From NCBI RefSeq assembly GCF_030145145.1, contig NZ_JAQYWD010000012.1, forward strand, positions 1 to 64,000: DNA of 64,000 nucleotides, written 5' to 3'. The stretch is from Desulfobacula sp. Lineage in GTDB: Bacteria > Desulfobacterota > Desulfobacteria > Desulfobacterales > Desulfobacteraceae. Below, piece after piece: positions 45,392-54,987 of this stretch. The notes beneath the pieces are model-generated. The model searched no databases. It saw only the letters and a program-made list of their open reading frames with translations, and was not told the DNA's origin. The translations under genes and the position numbers were made by a program. How positions within the stretch are numbered: position 1 is the stretch's first letter; each line of letters begins with the position of its first letter.

Positions 45392-46921
45392 ATGATCATC
45401 GTTATTGATTTCGGTTCACAATTTAACCAGTTGATTGCCAGAAGGGTTAGAGAAAACAACGTTTATTGCCAGGTAGAACCCTCAAATATTTCCGTTGACA
45501 AGATAAAGGCCCTCAATCCAAAAGGCATTATTCTTTCCGGAGGCCCTTCCAGCATATATGAAGAAAACAGCCCCCGTATGGACCGATCCCTTTTCGATCT
45601 TGGGATCCCCATCCTTGGGATCTGTTACGGGATGCATTACATGGTCCATACCCTGGGCGGGACGATCAAAAAAGCGGCCAAGCGGGAATATGGGTTTGCA
45701 AGCCTTGATATCAAGGAACCCGACCCTTTATTCAAAGATATGGACACCGGGTTTCAATGCTGGATGAGTCATGGGGATTCTGCCCTGGAATTGCCGGATA
45801 ATTTTGTGGTTACCGCTTCCACCAAAAATACGGCCATCGCTGCCATTGCAAATCATGAAAAAAAATTTTACGGGCTCCAGCTTCACCCTGAGGTTGAACA
45901 CTCAATAAACGGCGCATTGATGATCCGTCATTTTCTATTTGATGTCTGCCAGTGCCAGGAAAACTGGACGATGCAATCATTTTCTGATGGCGCCATTGCC
46001 CAGATTAAAGCAGCCGTTGGCGACAAAAAAGTTATTATGGGGCTTTCCGGCGGTGTGGATTCATCCGTTGCCGCGACCCTTATTCATAAAGCCATTGGCA
46101 AAAATCTATTTTGTATTTTTGTTGACAACGGGCTGTTGAGAAAAAACGAAAGAGAAACACTTGAAAAAAGCCTGATTGCCAACCTGGATTTAAATATCCG
46201 CTTTGTTGATGCAGCAGATAAATTTTTAACCGCATTAAAAGGTGTGACAGATCCTGAAAAAAAACGAAAAATTATCGGGACCCTTTTTATAGACGTGTTT
46301 GATGCTGAAGCAAAAAAAATAGATGGTGCCGAGTTCCTGGGACAGGGAACCTTGTACCCGGATATTATTGAATCCAAATCCGCCTTTGGGGGACCCACTG
46401 ACATCATCAAATCCCATCACAATGTCGGGGGGTTACCGGAAAAAATGAAGCTGAAACTCATCGAACCCCTGCAGCTTCTTTTTAAAGATGAAGTCAGGAA
46501 ACTCGGCGCCGAACTGGGGATTATTGAGGATCTGATATGGCGGCAGCCTTTTCCCGGGCCGGGACTGGCCATCAGAATCATGGGAGAGATCACCCCGGAA
46601 CGACTTGAAATTATAAGGGCGGCAGACGCTGTTTTGCTTGAAGAAATAAAAGCTGCCGGACTTTATAGAAAATTATGGCAGTCTTTTGCGGTTCTGCTGC
46701 CCATAAAAAGTGTGGGCGTGATGGGAGATAAAAGAACCTTTGCCAATTGTATTGCCATCCGGGCTGTCACCAGCAATGATGCCATGACGGCGGACTGGGC
46801 TAAATTACCCCATGACCTTTTAGGTCAGATTTCCAACAGGATTATCAATGAAGTCGACCATATTAATCGCGTCGTTTTTGATATCACTTCAAAGCCTCCC
46901 GGAACCATTGAATGGGAATAA
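45392..46921 (+). CDS. guaA: GMP synthase (glutamine-hydrolysing)
   Basis: 509 residues. Amidotransferase domain with Cys 78 in GICYGMHYM and HPEVEHS, ATP pyrophosphatase domain with the P-loop IMGLSGGVDSSVAATLI, and a C-terminal dimerisation domain ending in PPGTIEWE. Makes GMP from XMP. The GICYG loop reads GMHYM where GxQ is usual after Gly. It has AGGGAAAG before the ATG. Confidence 0.96.
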   Translation: MIIVIDFGSQFNQLIARRVRENNVYCQVEPSNISVDKIKALNPKGIILSGGPSSIYEENSPRMDRSLFDLGIPILGICYGMHYMVHTLGGTIKKAAKREYGFASLDIKEPDPLFKDMDTGFQCWMSHGDSALELPDNFVVTASTKNTAIAAIANHEKKFYGLQLHPEVEHSINGALMIRHFLFDVCQCQENWTMQSFSDGAIAQIKAAVGDKKVIMGLSGGVDSSVAATLIHKAIGKNLFCIFVDNGLLRKNERETLEKSLIANLDLNIRFVDAADKFLTALKGVTDPEKKRKIIGTLFIDVFDAEAKKIDGAEFLGQGTLYPDIIESKSAFGGPTDIIKSHHNVGGLPEKMKLKLIEPLQLLFKDEVRKLGAELGIIEDLIWRQPFPGPGLAIRIMGEITPERLEIIRAADAVLLEEIKAAGLYRKLWQSFAVLLPIKSVGVMGDKRTFANCIAIRAVTSNDAMTADWAKLPHDLLGQISNRIINEVDHINRVVFDITSKPPGTIEWE

Positions 46922-46934
46922 CTAACATATAAAA

Positions 46935-47924
46935 ATGGATTCAATGAATTTAAAAGATTTCAGACCTGATCATCCGAATTTCGATACGGGGAAAAAGGCC
47001 GGGAAAATGAGTGACAGAGACATCCCAGCATCAGCGTATCACGAAGAAATCAATACCCTGAAAATCGATAAGCTTTCCAACCGGGTCACCATTATTTCCA
47101 TCATTATTCCCTGCCTGATCGGTGCTATTTTTATCTTTGCCTACCTTGATATCACCGAACGTATGGTGGATGTGGATCAGACCAAACAAAGCCAGGTGGA
47201 AAGGGTTTCTCAACAAGTAGAAGAAAAATTAAATGCCCTGGATGTAAAAATAGCAAGGAACCGGTATGATCTTGATAATCAGCTGCCGGTATTGAACACG
47301 AAAACGACTTCACTTGAAGGCCAGATGGTAAAACTAACCCATTCAAAAGCAGATGCGAAATCTATTGCCGACCAGTTCGATAAACTTAGCAAGCAGGTTG
47401 CCAACAACGCGAATCAAGACAAAACAACCCTTCAGACCTTTGAAAGGATCAACAAAGAAACCCTTTCCACCATAAAAAAAAATCAAACCCTGTTTGATAC
47501 CACATCACAGCAGATAAAAAACGAGATCACCCTGTTTAAAGAAGAATTTGATGTCAGACTTTTGGAGCTTTCCCACTATGACGAGCAAATCGGAGCGCTT
47601 CAAAAAGAGTTAAGTCTTCTGGTGAAGAAATATAACCGGTTGGAACAGGAGACCCTCTCATCTGCCACACTTGATGAGCGGTTAACGCCATTAAAAACCG
47701 ATTTAGACCATCATATAAAGACGATTGATGCGCAGGTAGACGTCTTGAATCGAAAACTTACTGCCAATATATCCCGGCTTCAAAAAGATCTTGACCTGTT
47801 GATGAACACGTCTTCGCCCAAAACGCCACCCCAGAAAACACCCCCCCTTTTTAAACCAGAACCACAAATCAATATTGATTCATCTGATGCCGTTAAGATT
47901 GAACAAGAATCTCTGGACCAATAG
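46935..47924 (+). CDS. unknown membrane-anchored coiled-coil protein
   Basis: 329 residues. A polar cytoplasmic part of about 50 residues, one membrane helix (VTIISIIIPCLIGAIFIFAY), then about 230 residues of periplasmic coiled coil rich in Gln, Lys and Asp (QVERVSQQVEEKLNALDVKI, TFERINKETLSTIKKNQTLF, ELSLLVKKYNRLEQETL), and a Pro-rich end (PKTPPQKTPPLFKPEP). No enzymatic motif. It lies 13 bp after guaA and 20 bp before the SidJ-like gene, so it may share a transcript with both. Function unknown. Confidence 0.7.
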   Translation: MDSMNLKDFRPDHPNFDTGKKAGKMSDRDIPASAYHEEINTLKIDKLSNRVTIISIIIPCLIGAIFIFAYLDITERMVDVDQTKQSQVERVSQQVEEKLNALDVKIARNRYDLDNQLPVLNTKTTSLEGQMVKLTHSKADAKSIADQFDKLSKQVANNANQDKTTLQTFERINKETLSTIKKNQTLFDTTSQQIKNEITLFKEEFDVRLLELSHYDEQIGALQKELSLLVKKYNRLEQETLSSATLDERLTPLKTDLDHHIKTIDAQVDVLNRKLTANISRLQKDLDLLMNTSSPKTPPQKTPPLFKPEPQINIDSSDAVKIEQESLDQ

Positions 47925-47944
47925 AGGGTGAGTGCCGGGTTCTT

Positions 47945-49549
47945 TTGATATCATTTGCAGACAAACAAGAAGGTCGACTTCAGACGGAACATCAGCTGTT
48001 ACATCAAACCATTGGGTTTTCCGCAGCGTATCTGGCCGTTCAATATCTTTTTTCTCACATAAAAAAAACACCGGAATCCATCACCGAACAAACCGTCACA
48101 GCACTCTTGATGCTGATTCAATCCAACCGGTACGCTGCCAAACGACAAGCCTATTTCCTGTATAAAGAGACGGCCTGTGCCCTGATCCATCTGTCCTTTG
48201 ACAGGACACACCCTTTGGCCGGGTTTAGCATTTTTAAACTTCAGGAACTCTTACTCTCAAGTCACGGGAAAAAACATCGAGCGGTTTCAGAAGCGCTTGG
48301 ATCTTTGCCCTTAACCATCACCGGCCCGGATATCCAGGCCATAAACCTGAATGACCGGGTGGACGTATCATTTGATACCTTGTTGTGTCAGCTGGAGGAT
48401 CTGGATATCACCGCTTTTCACTGGCATGGCAGAACCCTCAGGGGCGAGATGCCCAATGGACACATCGCTTGTATTAAATTTGCCCGATCAAAAGAAAATG
48501 GGGCTGACCTCATCATGGAATCCCATTGGCTTCATTTTTTAAGGGACAATCCCCCCTGCCGGCAGTCGACATTTAAAATCCCTATTCCTGTCTGCATCAA
48601 CAATACGGCCTTGTTTAAGTTAACCCATCTGCCGAATGTCATCCGGGAAAACCCCCATATATCAAAAGAATATCTGGCCATTGTTTTTATCGCAGAAAAA
48701 GATTATTTCTTTTATCCCAATGCCCCGGATTTTTTTAAAGACCAACGCATGGCTGTGAAAGAAATATTCAGGCGAAATGCATGGCTTCTGGGAAAGTTAA
48801 CGTCCCAAGGGATTATCCATACCGCCCTTATTCCTTTATTTCATAACCGGGTCCAGCAATCCCGGCGTGATGATCACGGCGTCTACGTCTGGGAACAGGG
48901 CGGCAGGCTGGACAAATGGCTTGAATCCAGCCAGTTTCCGAATTTTGCAAAATCCGGTTTAAGGGATTTTGAACATTTGATAGCCATTAAAGATACCAAA
49001 AAACTACACCATTTTATTGGAGAACACATTTTAGGCTTTGTGCTGGTTGTGGGAAGTGTTTTTCGAAACAAAGCCCCGGAACGACTCGGATGGGATGAAA
49101 ACGGTCACCCGATTGATACCCGGAGCCTTTTTGACAGGTCCGTGTTTTCAGAACTGTTCCAGGATATTGTGCGTCTTTATTATCAAGGCATGACCGGTGT
49201 TCCCTTAAAGACCATCAACCAATTTTTTGATGACCGTTTGATCGACCGTCTCATTGAAACCATGGGGATGGACCATCACATGGAAGAAACCCTTCGGATC
49301 CGGGATCAAGACAACATGACGGAAACTGAGTTTCATGATTTTTTAATTTCCCGGGGATATGACACCTCCCTGCCGGCTCATATTAAAAAAGGCGACCAGG
49401 ATATCGTTTTAAATACCGGCCCTCATTTAGGCGGCTTTAACCAACCCATTTCAGTCCCGGAATTGATGGAATTTCTCTTTTGTCTCTCTTCCCTGTGCAT
49501 ATCTGACCGGTACCTCATGGAAAATGGGTTGAAAGCTTCTTCAAATTAG
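47945..49549 (+). CDS. kinase-fold protein resembling SidJ-type pseudokinases
   Basis: 534 residues, soluble, TTG start with a weak site. The N-terminal third is helical. Residues about 158-185 read FHWHGRTLRGEMPNGHIACI then KFAR: a strand-loop-strand and a Lys (178) placed like the VAIK lysine of protein kinases. Around 310-345 follow RRDDHGVYVWEQGGRLDKWL and NFAKSGLRDFEHL, where D341-F342-E343 resembles a DFG-like metal site. I recall this segment as the signature of proteins named SidJ-related pseudokinase in sulfate reducers; SidJ of Legionella is a calmodulin-activated glutamylase. No secretion signal. Substrate and activity unknown. Confidence 0.5.
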   Translation: MISFADKQEGRLQTEHQLLHQTIGFSAAYLAVQYLFSHIKKTPESITEQTVTALLMLIQSNRYAAKRQAYFLYKETACALIHLSFDRTHPLAGFSIFKLQELLLSSHGKKHRAVSEALGSLPLTITGPDIQAINLNDRVDVSFDTLLCQLEDLDITAFHWHGRTLRGEMPNGHIACIKFARSKENGADLIMESHWLHFLRDNPPCRQSTFKIPIPVCINNTALFKLTHLPNVIRENPHISKEYLAIVFIAEKDYFFYPNAPDFFKDQRMAVKEIFRRNAWLLGKLTSQGIIHTALIPLFHNRVQQSRRDDHGVYVWEQGGRLDKWLESSQFPNFAKSGLRDFEHLIAIKDTKKLHHFIGEHILGFVLVVGSVFRNKAPERLGWDENGHPIDTRSLFDRSVFSELFQDIVRLYYQGMTGVPLKTINQFFDDRLIDRLIETMGMDHHMEETLRIRDQDNMTETEFHDFLISRGYDTSLPAHIKKGDQDIVLNTGPHLGGFNQPISVPELMEFLFCLSSLCISDRYLMENGLKASSN

Positions 49550-49595
49550 GGTAGTATATTCCATTCTTTGGGGATACCATTAAAAAGGATTAGAA

Positions 49596-49763
49596 ATGTC
49601 TAAACAATACCCGGAATGCCCGCTCTATAATCACGCAACCTGCAGAGAATTGCATAACCCAAAGCTTTGTGCCATCATACGAGAGGACAAAATCTGTTTT
49701 AAAAAGCAACAAAAACCCAAAAAAGAGACGTCCAAACAAGATTCCACCGAGATCCCCTCGTAA
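49596..49763 (+). CDS. small cysteine-containing protein
   Basis: 55 residues with AAGGA nine bases before the ATG. The first half has four or five Cys in a tight pattern (CPLYNHATCRELHNPKLCAI, then ICFKKQQ), the second half is Lys-rich and probably disordered. The Cys spacing (C-x7-C-x8-C-x8-C) suggests a metal or iron-sulfur site. It follows the SidJ-like gene by 46 bp on the same strand and ends two bases before the convergent mltD-like gene. I do not know the family. Easily missed because of its size. Confidence 0.65.
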   Translation: MSKQYPECPLYNHATCRELHNPKLCAIIREDKICFKKQQKPKKETSKQDSTEIPS

Positions 49764-49765
49764 TC

Positions 49766-50881
49766 CTATTCAATCAACAGCCTGTCACCTGGATAAATTT
49801 TACCGTTTACAGAAAGATTATTTGATTTTAACAAAGAAAAAAGAGAGATCTGATATGCTTTGGCAATCCCCGTCAGATTTTCGCCACGTTTAACTGTGTG
49901 AAATTTTGTGTTAGCTGTTTTTTTCCAGTGTTTATAATATGCTGAAAACCGGTCGTTAAATCCTTTTGCGGTTCCTTTGGGTACCAGGATATGACGTTTC
50001 CCTTTTCCCAGGTAATACCCCCGCAATTCCGGGTTGTAATCTTTAATTGTTTTAAAGGGTAACCCGGCAACCTGGGCAATGAATGAGATGGGAAGTTCAG
50101 CACCGGATGTGAACGTGACGCGATCAAATGCAAAAACAGGGTATAGGTCTGATTTTTCCAAAAAGAATCCGTATGATGCGGGATTTTCAAGAATTAATTT
50201 GGCACAAATAAGTTTAAAGATATACCGTTGCGTTTCCAGCGGAAGATACAATGAAAAAAAATCATTGCTTTTTTGAAGTTCGATTTCACCTTTCAATCCA
50301 TATTCGCCCATATTATAAGCAGACAGCGCCAGCAGGTAGGATCCAAACTGGGTCTTTAACGCCTTTATATAGTCACAGGCCGCATGGGTTGATTTAAAAA
50401 TATTCCGTCGTTCATCCACCTGGGAATCAATCCTGAGGCCATGTCGTTTACCCGTGGACTTTAAAAACTGCCAATACCCCACAGCACCTTTGGCAGAACC
50501 GGCATGGGGCCTTAATGCGCTTTCAATGAGGGGAACATATTTCAAATCAAGGGGTAACCCATGGTGGTGTAAAATATCTTCCACATGGGGGAAATATTTT
50601 CCCGCCCGTTTCATCCAGAGAATCACCTGGGGTCGATCCCACACGGCCAGTAACATCTCTTTTTCAAGTCTTTCTTTTATATCCTGATGTTCCAGGGGAA
50701 TGTTAACGTTACAATATTGAATATTTGTTTTAAATTGAATACTTTCCATTAATGAAGGGAACGCCTGTTGGACGGGCTGAGACCGCAATGGCTCTGTGCC
50801 GGAACACAGAAAAGGGAAAACCGCCGCCCCCAGGATTAAAATAAAGCCAGCAATACAGGAAGTCTTAAATGTCATAGCCAT
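49766..50881 (-). CDS. MltD-like lytic murein transglycosylase
   Basis: 371 residues with a signal peptide (FKTSCIAGFILILGAAVFPF). SLT domain with catalytic Glu in LKYVPLIESALRPHAGSAKG followed by AVGYWQFLKSTGKRHGL and LALSAYNMGEYG, then one LysM at the C-terminus (FHTVKRGENLTGIAKAYQIS ... IYPGDRLLIE). E. coli MltD has two LysM and is a lipoprotein; this one has one LysM and a Cys (FLCSG) at a possible lipobox. A second ATG at codon 3 is possible. Confidence 0.88.
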   Translation of the reverse strand: MAMTFKTSCIAGFILILGAAVFPFLCSGTEPLRSQPVQQAFPSLMESIQFKTNIQYCNVNIPLEHQDIKERLEKEMLLAVWDRPQVILWMKRAGKYFPHVEDILHHHGLPLDLKYVPLIESALRPHAGSAKGAVGYWQFLKSTGKRHGLRIDSQVDERRNIFKSTHAACDYIKALKTQFGSYLLALSAYNMGEYGLKGEIELQKSNDFFSLYLPLETQRYIFKLICAKLILENPASYGFFLEKSDLYPVFAFDRVTFTSGAELPISFIAQVAGLPFKTIKDYNPELRGYYLGKGKRHILVPKGTAKGFNDRFSAYYKHWKKTANTKFHTVKRGENLTGIAKAYQISLFSLLKSNNLSVNGKIYPGDRLLIE

Positions 50882-51066
50882 ATCCAGATGTTAAAAAATT
50901 TTGGTTAAAGAATCATCTCAAAATCAAATTTCAAAGTCAATGCACCATTCATGGGAATTGATGACATGGGGCGTTTTCCTTTGAAAAGACGTCCCTGATA
51001 TGCCATACTTCCCAAAACCGTTATTCACATAACTGCCATGCCCTGACGGGCACAGCAAAATATGAA

Positions 51067-51132
51067 CGTTATGAGAGGTGAGTCATGAGTATTGAGGGAG
51101 GCATAACTACTCACTACTCAAAACTCATAACG
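51067..51132. repeat. imperfect 66-bp palindromic repeat
   Basis: Ends CGTTATGAG (51067-51075) and CTCATAACG (51124-51132) are perfectly complementary, and the inner parts GGTGAGTCATGAGT and ACTCACTACTCA also pair loosely. It lies in the 282-bp gap before the phosphatase gene, which holds no gene. It could be a REP-like element or the site where a small insertion sat. Confidence 0.45.
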
Positions 51133-51163
51133 CATTACTTTCATATAACATTCAGGTGAGGCA

Positions 51164-51925
51164 ATGATCTCCTTTTTAAAAGTTCTTATTCGACAGGCAG
51201 GGGCGATCTGCATGAAAGAGCAACCGCTTTTAACGCTTTCAGATGTGGCATTCAAAAACCAAAAAGATCTGGTCACCCTTACCGATAAAAAAGTTGAAAA
51301 TTTTATCGTTCACCAGATTAGAACCGCATATCCCTCCCATGATATTTTGGGAGAGGAAACAGGACGGACCCATTTTTCGTCAGATTACCTCTGGATAATT
51401 GATCCCATAGACGGAACCACTTCCTTTTTCCATCAACAGCCGTTTTATGCCGTCAGTATCGCTGTGCAGCACCAGGGTCAAACGATCTGTGGTGCAGTTT
51501 ATGTCCCCTGTATGGATGAGCTGTTCTATGCGGATAAAGGCGGGGGGGCTTTTTTAAACGATGAGCCAATTTGTGTTTCAAAAACCGACCAGCTGATCAA
51601 TGCTGTCATGGCAACGGGATTTGCATGTTTGAGAGCAAACCTTGAAAAAAACAATCTACCCTATTTCAACCGGATTGTTCCCCAGTTAAGAGACATTCGA
51701 CGGTATGGTTCAGCCGCCATTGACCTTTGCTATGTGGCATGCGGCAGGCTTGACGGTTTTTGGGAAATGAATTTAAATGTGTATGATATTGCCGCAGGGG
51801 TATTTATCGTTGAACAGGCCGGTGGAAGCGTCTGTGATTTCAAAGGAGCATTGAATTTCCCTGAACAGGGAATTATGGCAACCCCTTTGTCCCTTCAAAA
51901 GAAACTACTTGAAAATTTTGGATAA
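51164..51925 (+). CDS. inositol monophosphatase family protein
   Basis: 253 residues. The metal-binding motifs are complete: ILGEETG, WIIDPIDGTTSFFHQQPFYA and the C-terminal YDIAAGVFIVEQAGG. The family includes inositol-1-phosphatase/SuhB, CysQ (PAP phosphatase) and fructose-bisphosphatases, and I cannot tell them apart safely here; the FFHQ after DPIDGTTS is close to the SuhB-type NFxH. GGTGAGG before the ATG. Confidence 0.88.
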   Translation: MISFLKVLIRQAGAICMKEQPLLTLSDVAFKNQKDLVTLTDKKVENFIVHQIRTAYPSHDILGEETGRTHFSSDYLWIIDPIDGTTSFFHQQPFYAVSIAVQHQGQTICGAVYVPCMDELFYADKGGGAFLNDEPICVSKTDQLINAVMATGFACLRANLEKNNLPYFNRIVPQLRDIRRYGSAAIDLCYVACGRLDGFWEMNLNVYDIAAGVFIVEQAGGSVCDFKGALNFPEQGIMATPLSLQKKLLENFG

Positions 51926-51999
51926 ATCCATATCATATGGAGACGGATGTACCGGAAAAAACATGAAATTACCCCATTCAAGGAAAAGACATCAATAAA

Positions 52000-52851
52000 A
52001 TGACGATTCAATGGTTTCCCGGGCATATGCTTGAAACGGAAAAACAGCTTAAAAAGGCCATATCGAAAGTGGATGCTGTTTTAGAAATTTTAGACGCAAG
52101 ACTCCCCCATGCCAGTGCCAATCCCTTTGTAAATAAAATCTGTACGGGTAAATTTCGAATAAAAGTCTTGAACAAAACCGATCTGGCAGATCCTGAACAA
52201 ACCGCCTTATGGCTGAAATATTTTGAAACAAAACAAGTGCCTGCCATTGCCATTTGCGGCACTCAAAAATCAGATGCCAATGCGGTATTAAAGTATTGTG
52301 TGAACCATACTGATCGAAACAGGGCCAGAAAATTAAAGGTCATGGTATTGGGTATCCCCAACACAGGCAAATCCACTATTTTAAATACCCTGGCAGGGAA
52401 AAAAATTGCCAAGACAGGGAATGAGCCGGCCATCACCCGGCAGCAGCAACGAACCAGTTTAAACAATAACATTGATATGTATGATACACCCGGAATATTA
52501 TGGCCGGTGATAGCGCCCAGGCAAAGAGCCTATATCCTGGCAGCCAGCGGTGCCATATCCGATACAGCCATTGATTATACCGACATTGCATTTTTTACCG
52601 CTGCCCTTTTAATTGAACGTTATCCTGATTTGTTGATGGGGCGGTTTCCTTTTCTGGAAACCTTACCCACAGATGAACTCACATTGATCGAAAAGATAGG
52701 GACTGCCAGAGGCCATTTAAAAAAAGGGGGCCACGTGAATTTACACAAAGCATCTGAAGTCTTGATTCGTGAACTTCGGTCCGGTAAAATAGGAAAAATA
52801 AGTTTTGAAACGCCAAAGGATATTGAAAACGATGAAACCTTTAAAGACTGA
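52000..52851 (+). CDS. ylqF: ribosome biogenesis GTPase YlqF/RbgA
   Basis: 283 residues with circularly permuted GTPase motifs: DARLPHAS, then G4 NKTDLAD, then the P-loop GIPNTGKSTILN, TGNEPAITRQQQ and DTPGILWP. That order and the MTIQWFPGHMLETEKQLKK start identify RbgA/YlqF, which helps late 50S assembly. Overlaps the following protease gene. Confidence 0.93.
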   Translation: MTIQWFPGHMLETEKQLKKAISKVDAVLEILDARLPHASANPFVNKICTGKFRIKVLNKTDLADPEQTALWLKYFETKQVPAIAICGTQKSDANAVLKYCVNHTDRNRARKLKVMVLGIPNTGKSTILNTLAGKKIAKTGNEPAITRQQQRTSLNNNIDMYDTPGILWPVIAPRQRAYILAASGAISDTAIDYTDIAFFTAALLIERYPDLLMGRFPFLETLPTDELTLIEKIGTARGHLKKGGHVNLHKASEVLIRELRSGKIGKISFETPKDIENDETFKD

Positions 52852-54898
52852 TCGTATGAGATGGTCGAGACTGCTGACACCCCTTTTATGCGTGTTCCTC
52901 TTTTTGCCATCCGCAACCTGTTCAGGGGCAGATACGGGTACCCCCCTCAAACCGAAGCCGGAACACGCGTCGCAATGTGTAAAAATCATCCGCGCCCTTG
53001 AACAATATCATTATCTTGAAAAAAATCTGGATAATGCAATGTCTTCGATGATTCTGGATCGATATATAAAACTGCTGGATCCGGGAAAATTGTTGTTCAC
53101 CCTGGAAGATATGAACCAATTAAAACAATCTCAATTTCGACTGGATGATCAACTGAAAAGAGGAAACCTGAATACGGGTTTCGAGATATTTAATCTATAC
53201 ATGGCAAGATCCCGGGAACGGCTGACGTATATTTCCACCCTGATAGCAGATTGGGAAAACGTGTTTGATTTCAGCAAAAACGACGTCATCATCTTAGACC
53301 ATGACCTGCGGCAATGGAAACCCAATAAGCAGGCGCTTTATGCCCTATGGAAAAATGATCTGAAAAATCATATTATTTCCATGATCCTGGATGATCAGGA
53401 AAAAACGTCCATCCGCCAGACGCTTGACAAAATCTATTCAAGCCGGTTGAACCGATTATTGCAAACCAATTCAAATGATATTTTTCAAATTTTCATCAAT
53501 AGTGTTACGGCCAGTTTTGATCCGCATACCCAGTTTTTTCCCCCCAGGGCTTCCGAGGATTTTGATATCCATATGAGTTTATCCCTGGAAGGGATCGGCG
53601 CCGTCCTTCAAAACGAATATGAATATACCAAAATTGTGCGGTTAATTTCTAAAGGACCTGCTGACAAATCTAACCTGCTCATGCCCGGAGATAAAATTAT
53701 TGGTGTGGGACAAGGCGAAACAGGGGAAATTAAAGATACCATAGGGCAGCGGATTGATGATGTGGTCAAACTGATCAGAGGCCCCAAAAATACCGTGGTA
53801 CGACTAAAGATCATCCCTGCTAAAAAAAGCAATTCAACCCAGACCATTCAAATAAAACGAGACCGGGTTAAATTAGAAGAACAATCTGCCCAGAAAAGCA
53901 TTATCACCCTTGATCATCATACCGGCCCATTGAAAATCGGCGTGATTGAGATTCCCAATTTTTATATTGATTTTAATGCGTATCACAGGGGAGACAAAGA
54001 CTATAAAAGCACAACAAAAGATGTTAAAAAATTATTGGCTGAATTAAAACGAGAAAATATTGACGGATTGATTGTTGATTTAAGGGACAATGGTGGCGGG
54101 TCCCTGAAAGAAGCCAAGCAACTGACCGGGCTGTTTATTAAATCCGGTCCAATGGTTCAAATCAAGTCCAAATACCGGATTACACGATTATATGATGATG
54201 ACCCGACCATGGCATATGACGGCCCCCTTATCGTGTTAATGAATCGGATGAGTGCCTCGGCGTCGGAAATTTTTGCCGGGGCCATTAAAGATTATCATCG
54301 CGGCGTGATTGTCGGTACCAGAAGTTTTGGCAAGGGGACTGTTCAGGAATTACAGCCACTGGGAGAAGGAAAACTCAAACTGACCAGTGCAAAATTTTAT
54401 CGGGTATCCGGGGAAAGCACTCAAAATCTGGGGATTGTACCGGATTTGAATTATCCCCAGCTCTATAACATTAAAGATACCGGTGAAAGTTCTTTGGATG
54501 GCGCCCTGCCCTGGGATCAAACCGTCAAAACATTCTATAAGGCCTATCGGTCACTTTATGCGATGAACAAACGATTAGATGCCGATTATCAGGAAAGATC
54601 GCTGAAGGACCCGGGGTTGACCTATCTTAAGAAAAAAATAGAACTTGCCGCTAAAATAAACAATCAAACAACGCTCTCATTAAATCTGGATGTGCGAAAA
54701 TCAAGGAAAAAAACATATGAACAATTGGAACTGGATATTGAAAATAATTATTTGAGGTCCAGGGACAAAGCCCCCCTGGAAAAACTTGAACAGGAAGATA
54801 CAGAAATCAAGGACTTCAAAGAGATCTTGATGAATCAAACCCATCTTGTAATGGCAGACTTTATTGATCTTTCCCATGAATTTAATTTTTCATGGTAA
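52832..54898 (+). CDS. prc: tail-specific (C-terminal processing) protease Prc
   Basis: 688 residues with signal peptide (LLTPLLCVFLFLPSATCSGA). N-terminal helical domain, PDZ (EGIGAVLQNEYEYTKIVRLI, LMPGDKIIGVG), S41 protease core with DLRDNGGGSLKEA, catalytic Ser 478 in MSASASEIFAGAI and Lys 501 in SFGKGTVQEL, and a C-terminal helical extension. Length and layout match E. coli Prc (Tsp). It degrades periplasmic proteins with apolar tails. The ATG at 52832 sits 20 bases before the ylqF stop; 52856 is an alternative. Confidence 0.93.
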   Translation: MKPLKTDRMRWSRLLTPLLCVFLFLPSATCSGADTGTPLKPKPEHASQCVKIIRALEQYHYLEKNLDNAMSSMILDRYIKLLDPGKLLFTLEDMNQLKQSQFRLDDQLKRGNLNTGFEIFNLYMARSRERLTYISTLIADWENVFDFSKNDVIILDHDLRQWKPNKQALYALWKNDLKNHIISMILDDQEKTSIRQTLDKIYSSRLNRLLQTNSNDIFQIFINSVTASFDPHTQFFPPRASEDFDIHMSLSLEGIGAVLQNEYEYTKIVRLISKGPADKSNLLMPGDKIIGVGQGETGEIKDTIGQRIDDVVKLIRGPKNTVVRLKIIPAKKSNSTQTIQIKRDRVKLEEQSAQKSIITLDHHTGPLKIGVIEIPNFYIDFNAYHRGDKDYKSTTKDVKKLLAELKRENIDGLIVDLRDNGGGSLKEAKQLTGLFIKSGPMVQIKSKYRITRLYDDDPTMAYDGPLIVLMNRMSASASEIFAGAIKDYHRGVIVGTRSFGKGTVQELQPLGEGKLKLTSAKFYRVSGESTQNLGIVPDLNYPQLYNIKDTGESSLDGALPWDQTVKTFYKAYRSLYAMNKRLDADYQERSLKDPGLTYLKKKIELAAKINNQTTLSLNLDVRKSRKKTYEQLELDIENNYLRSRDKAPLEKLEQEDTEIKDFKEILMNQTHLVMADFIDLSHEFNFSW

Positions 54899-54945
54899 TG
54901 GCGGCAATCTTCATTATCACTTGAAAATTACCAGATGATTTACTA

Positions 54946-54961
54946 CAACTCCCAGGAGTTG
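54946..54961. promoter_or_regulatory. 7-bp inverted repeat before the parvulin gene
   Basis: CAACTCC (54946-54952) and GGAGTTG (54955-54961) separated by two bases, followed by AAGGAG and the ppiC start. It could be an operator or a stabilising hairpin; the evidence is only the symmetry. Confidence 0.25.
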
Positions 54962-54987
54962 ACATGATAACATTAAAGGAGAAACAA

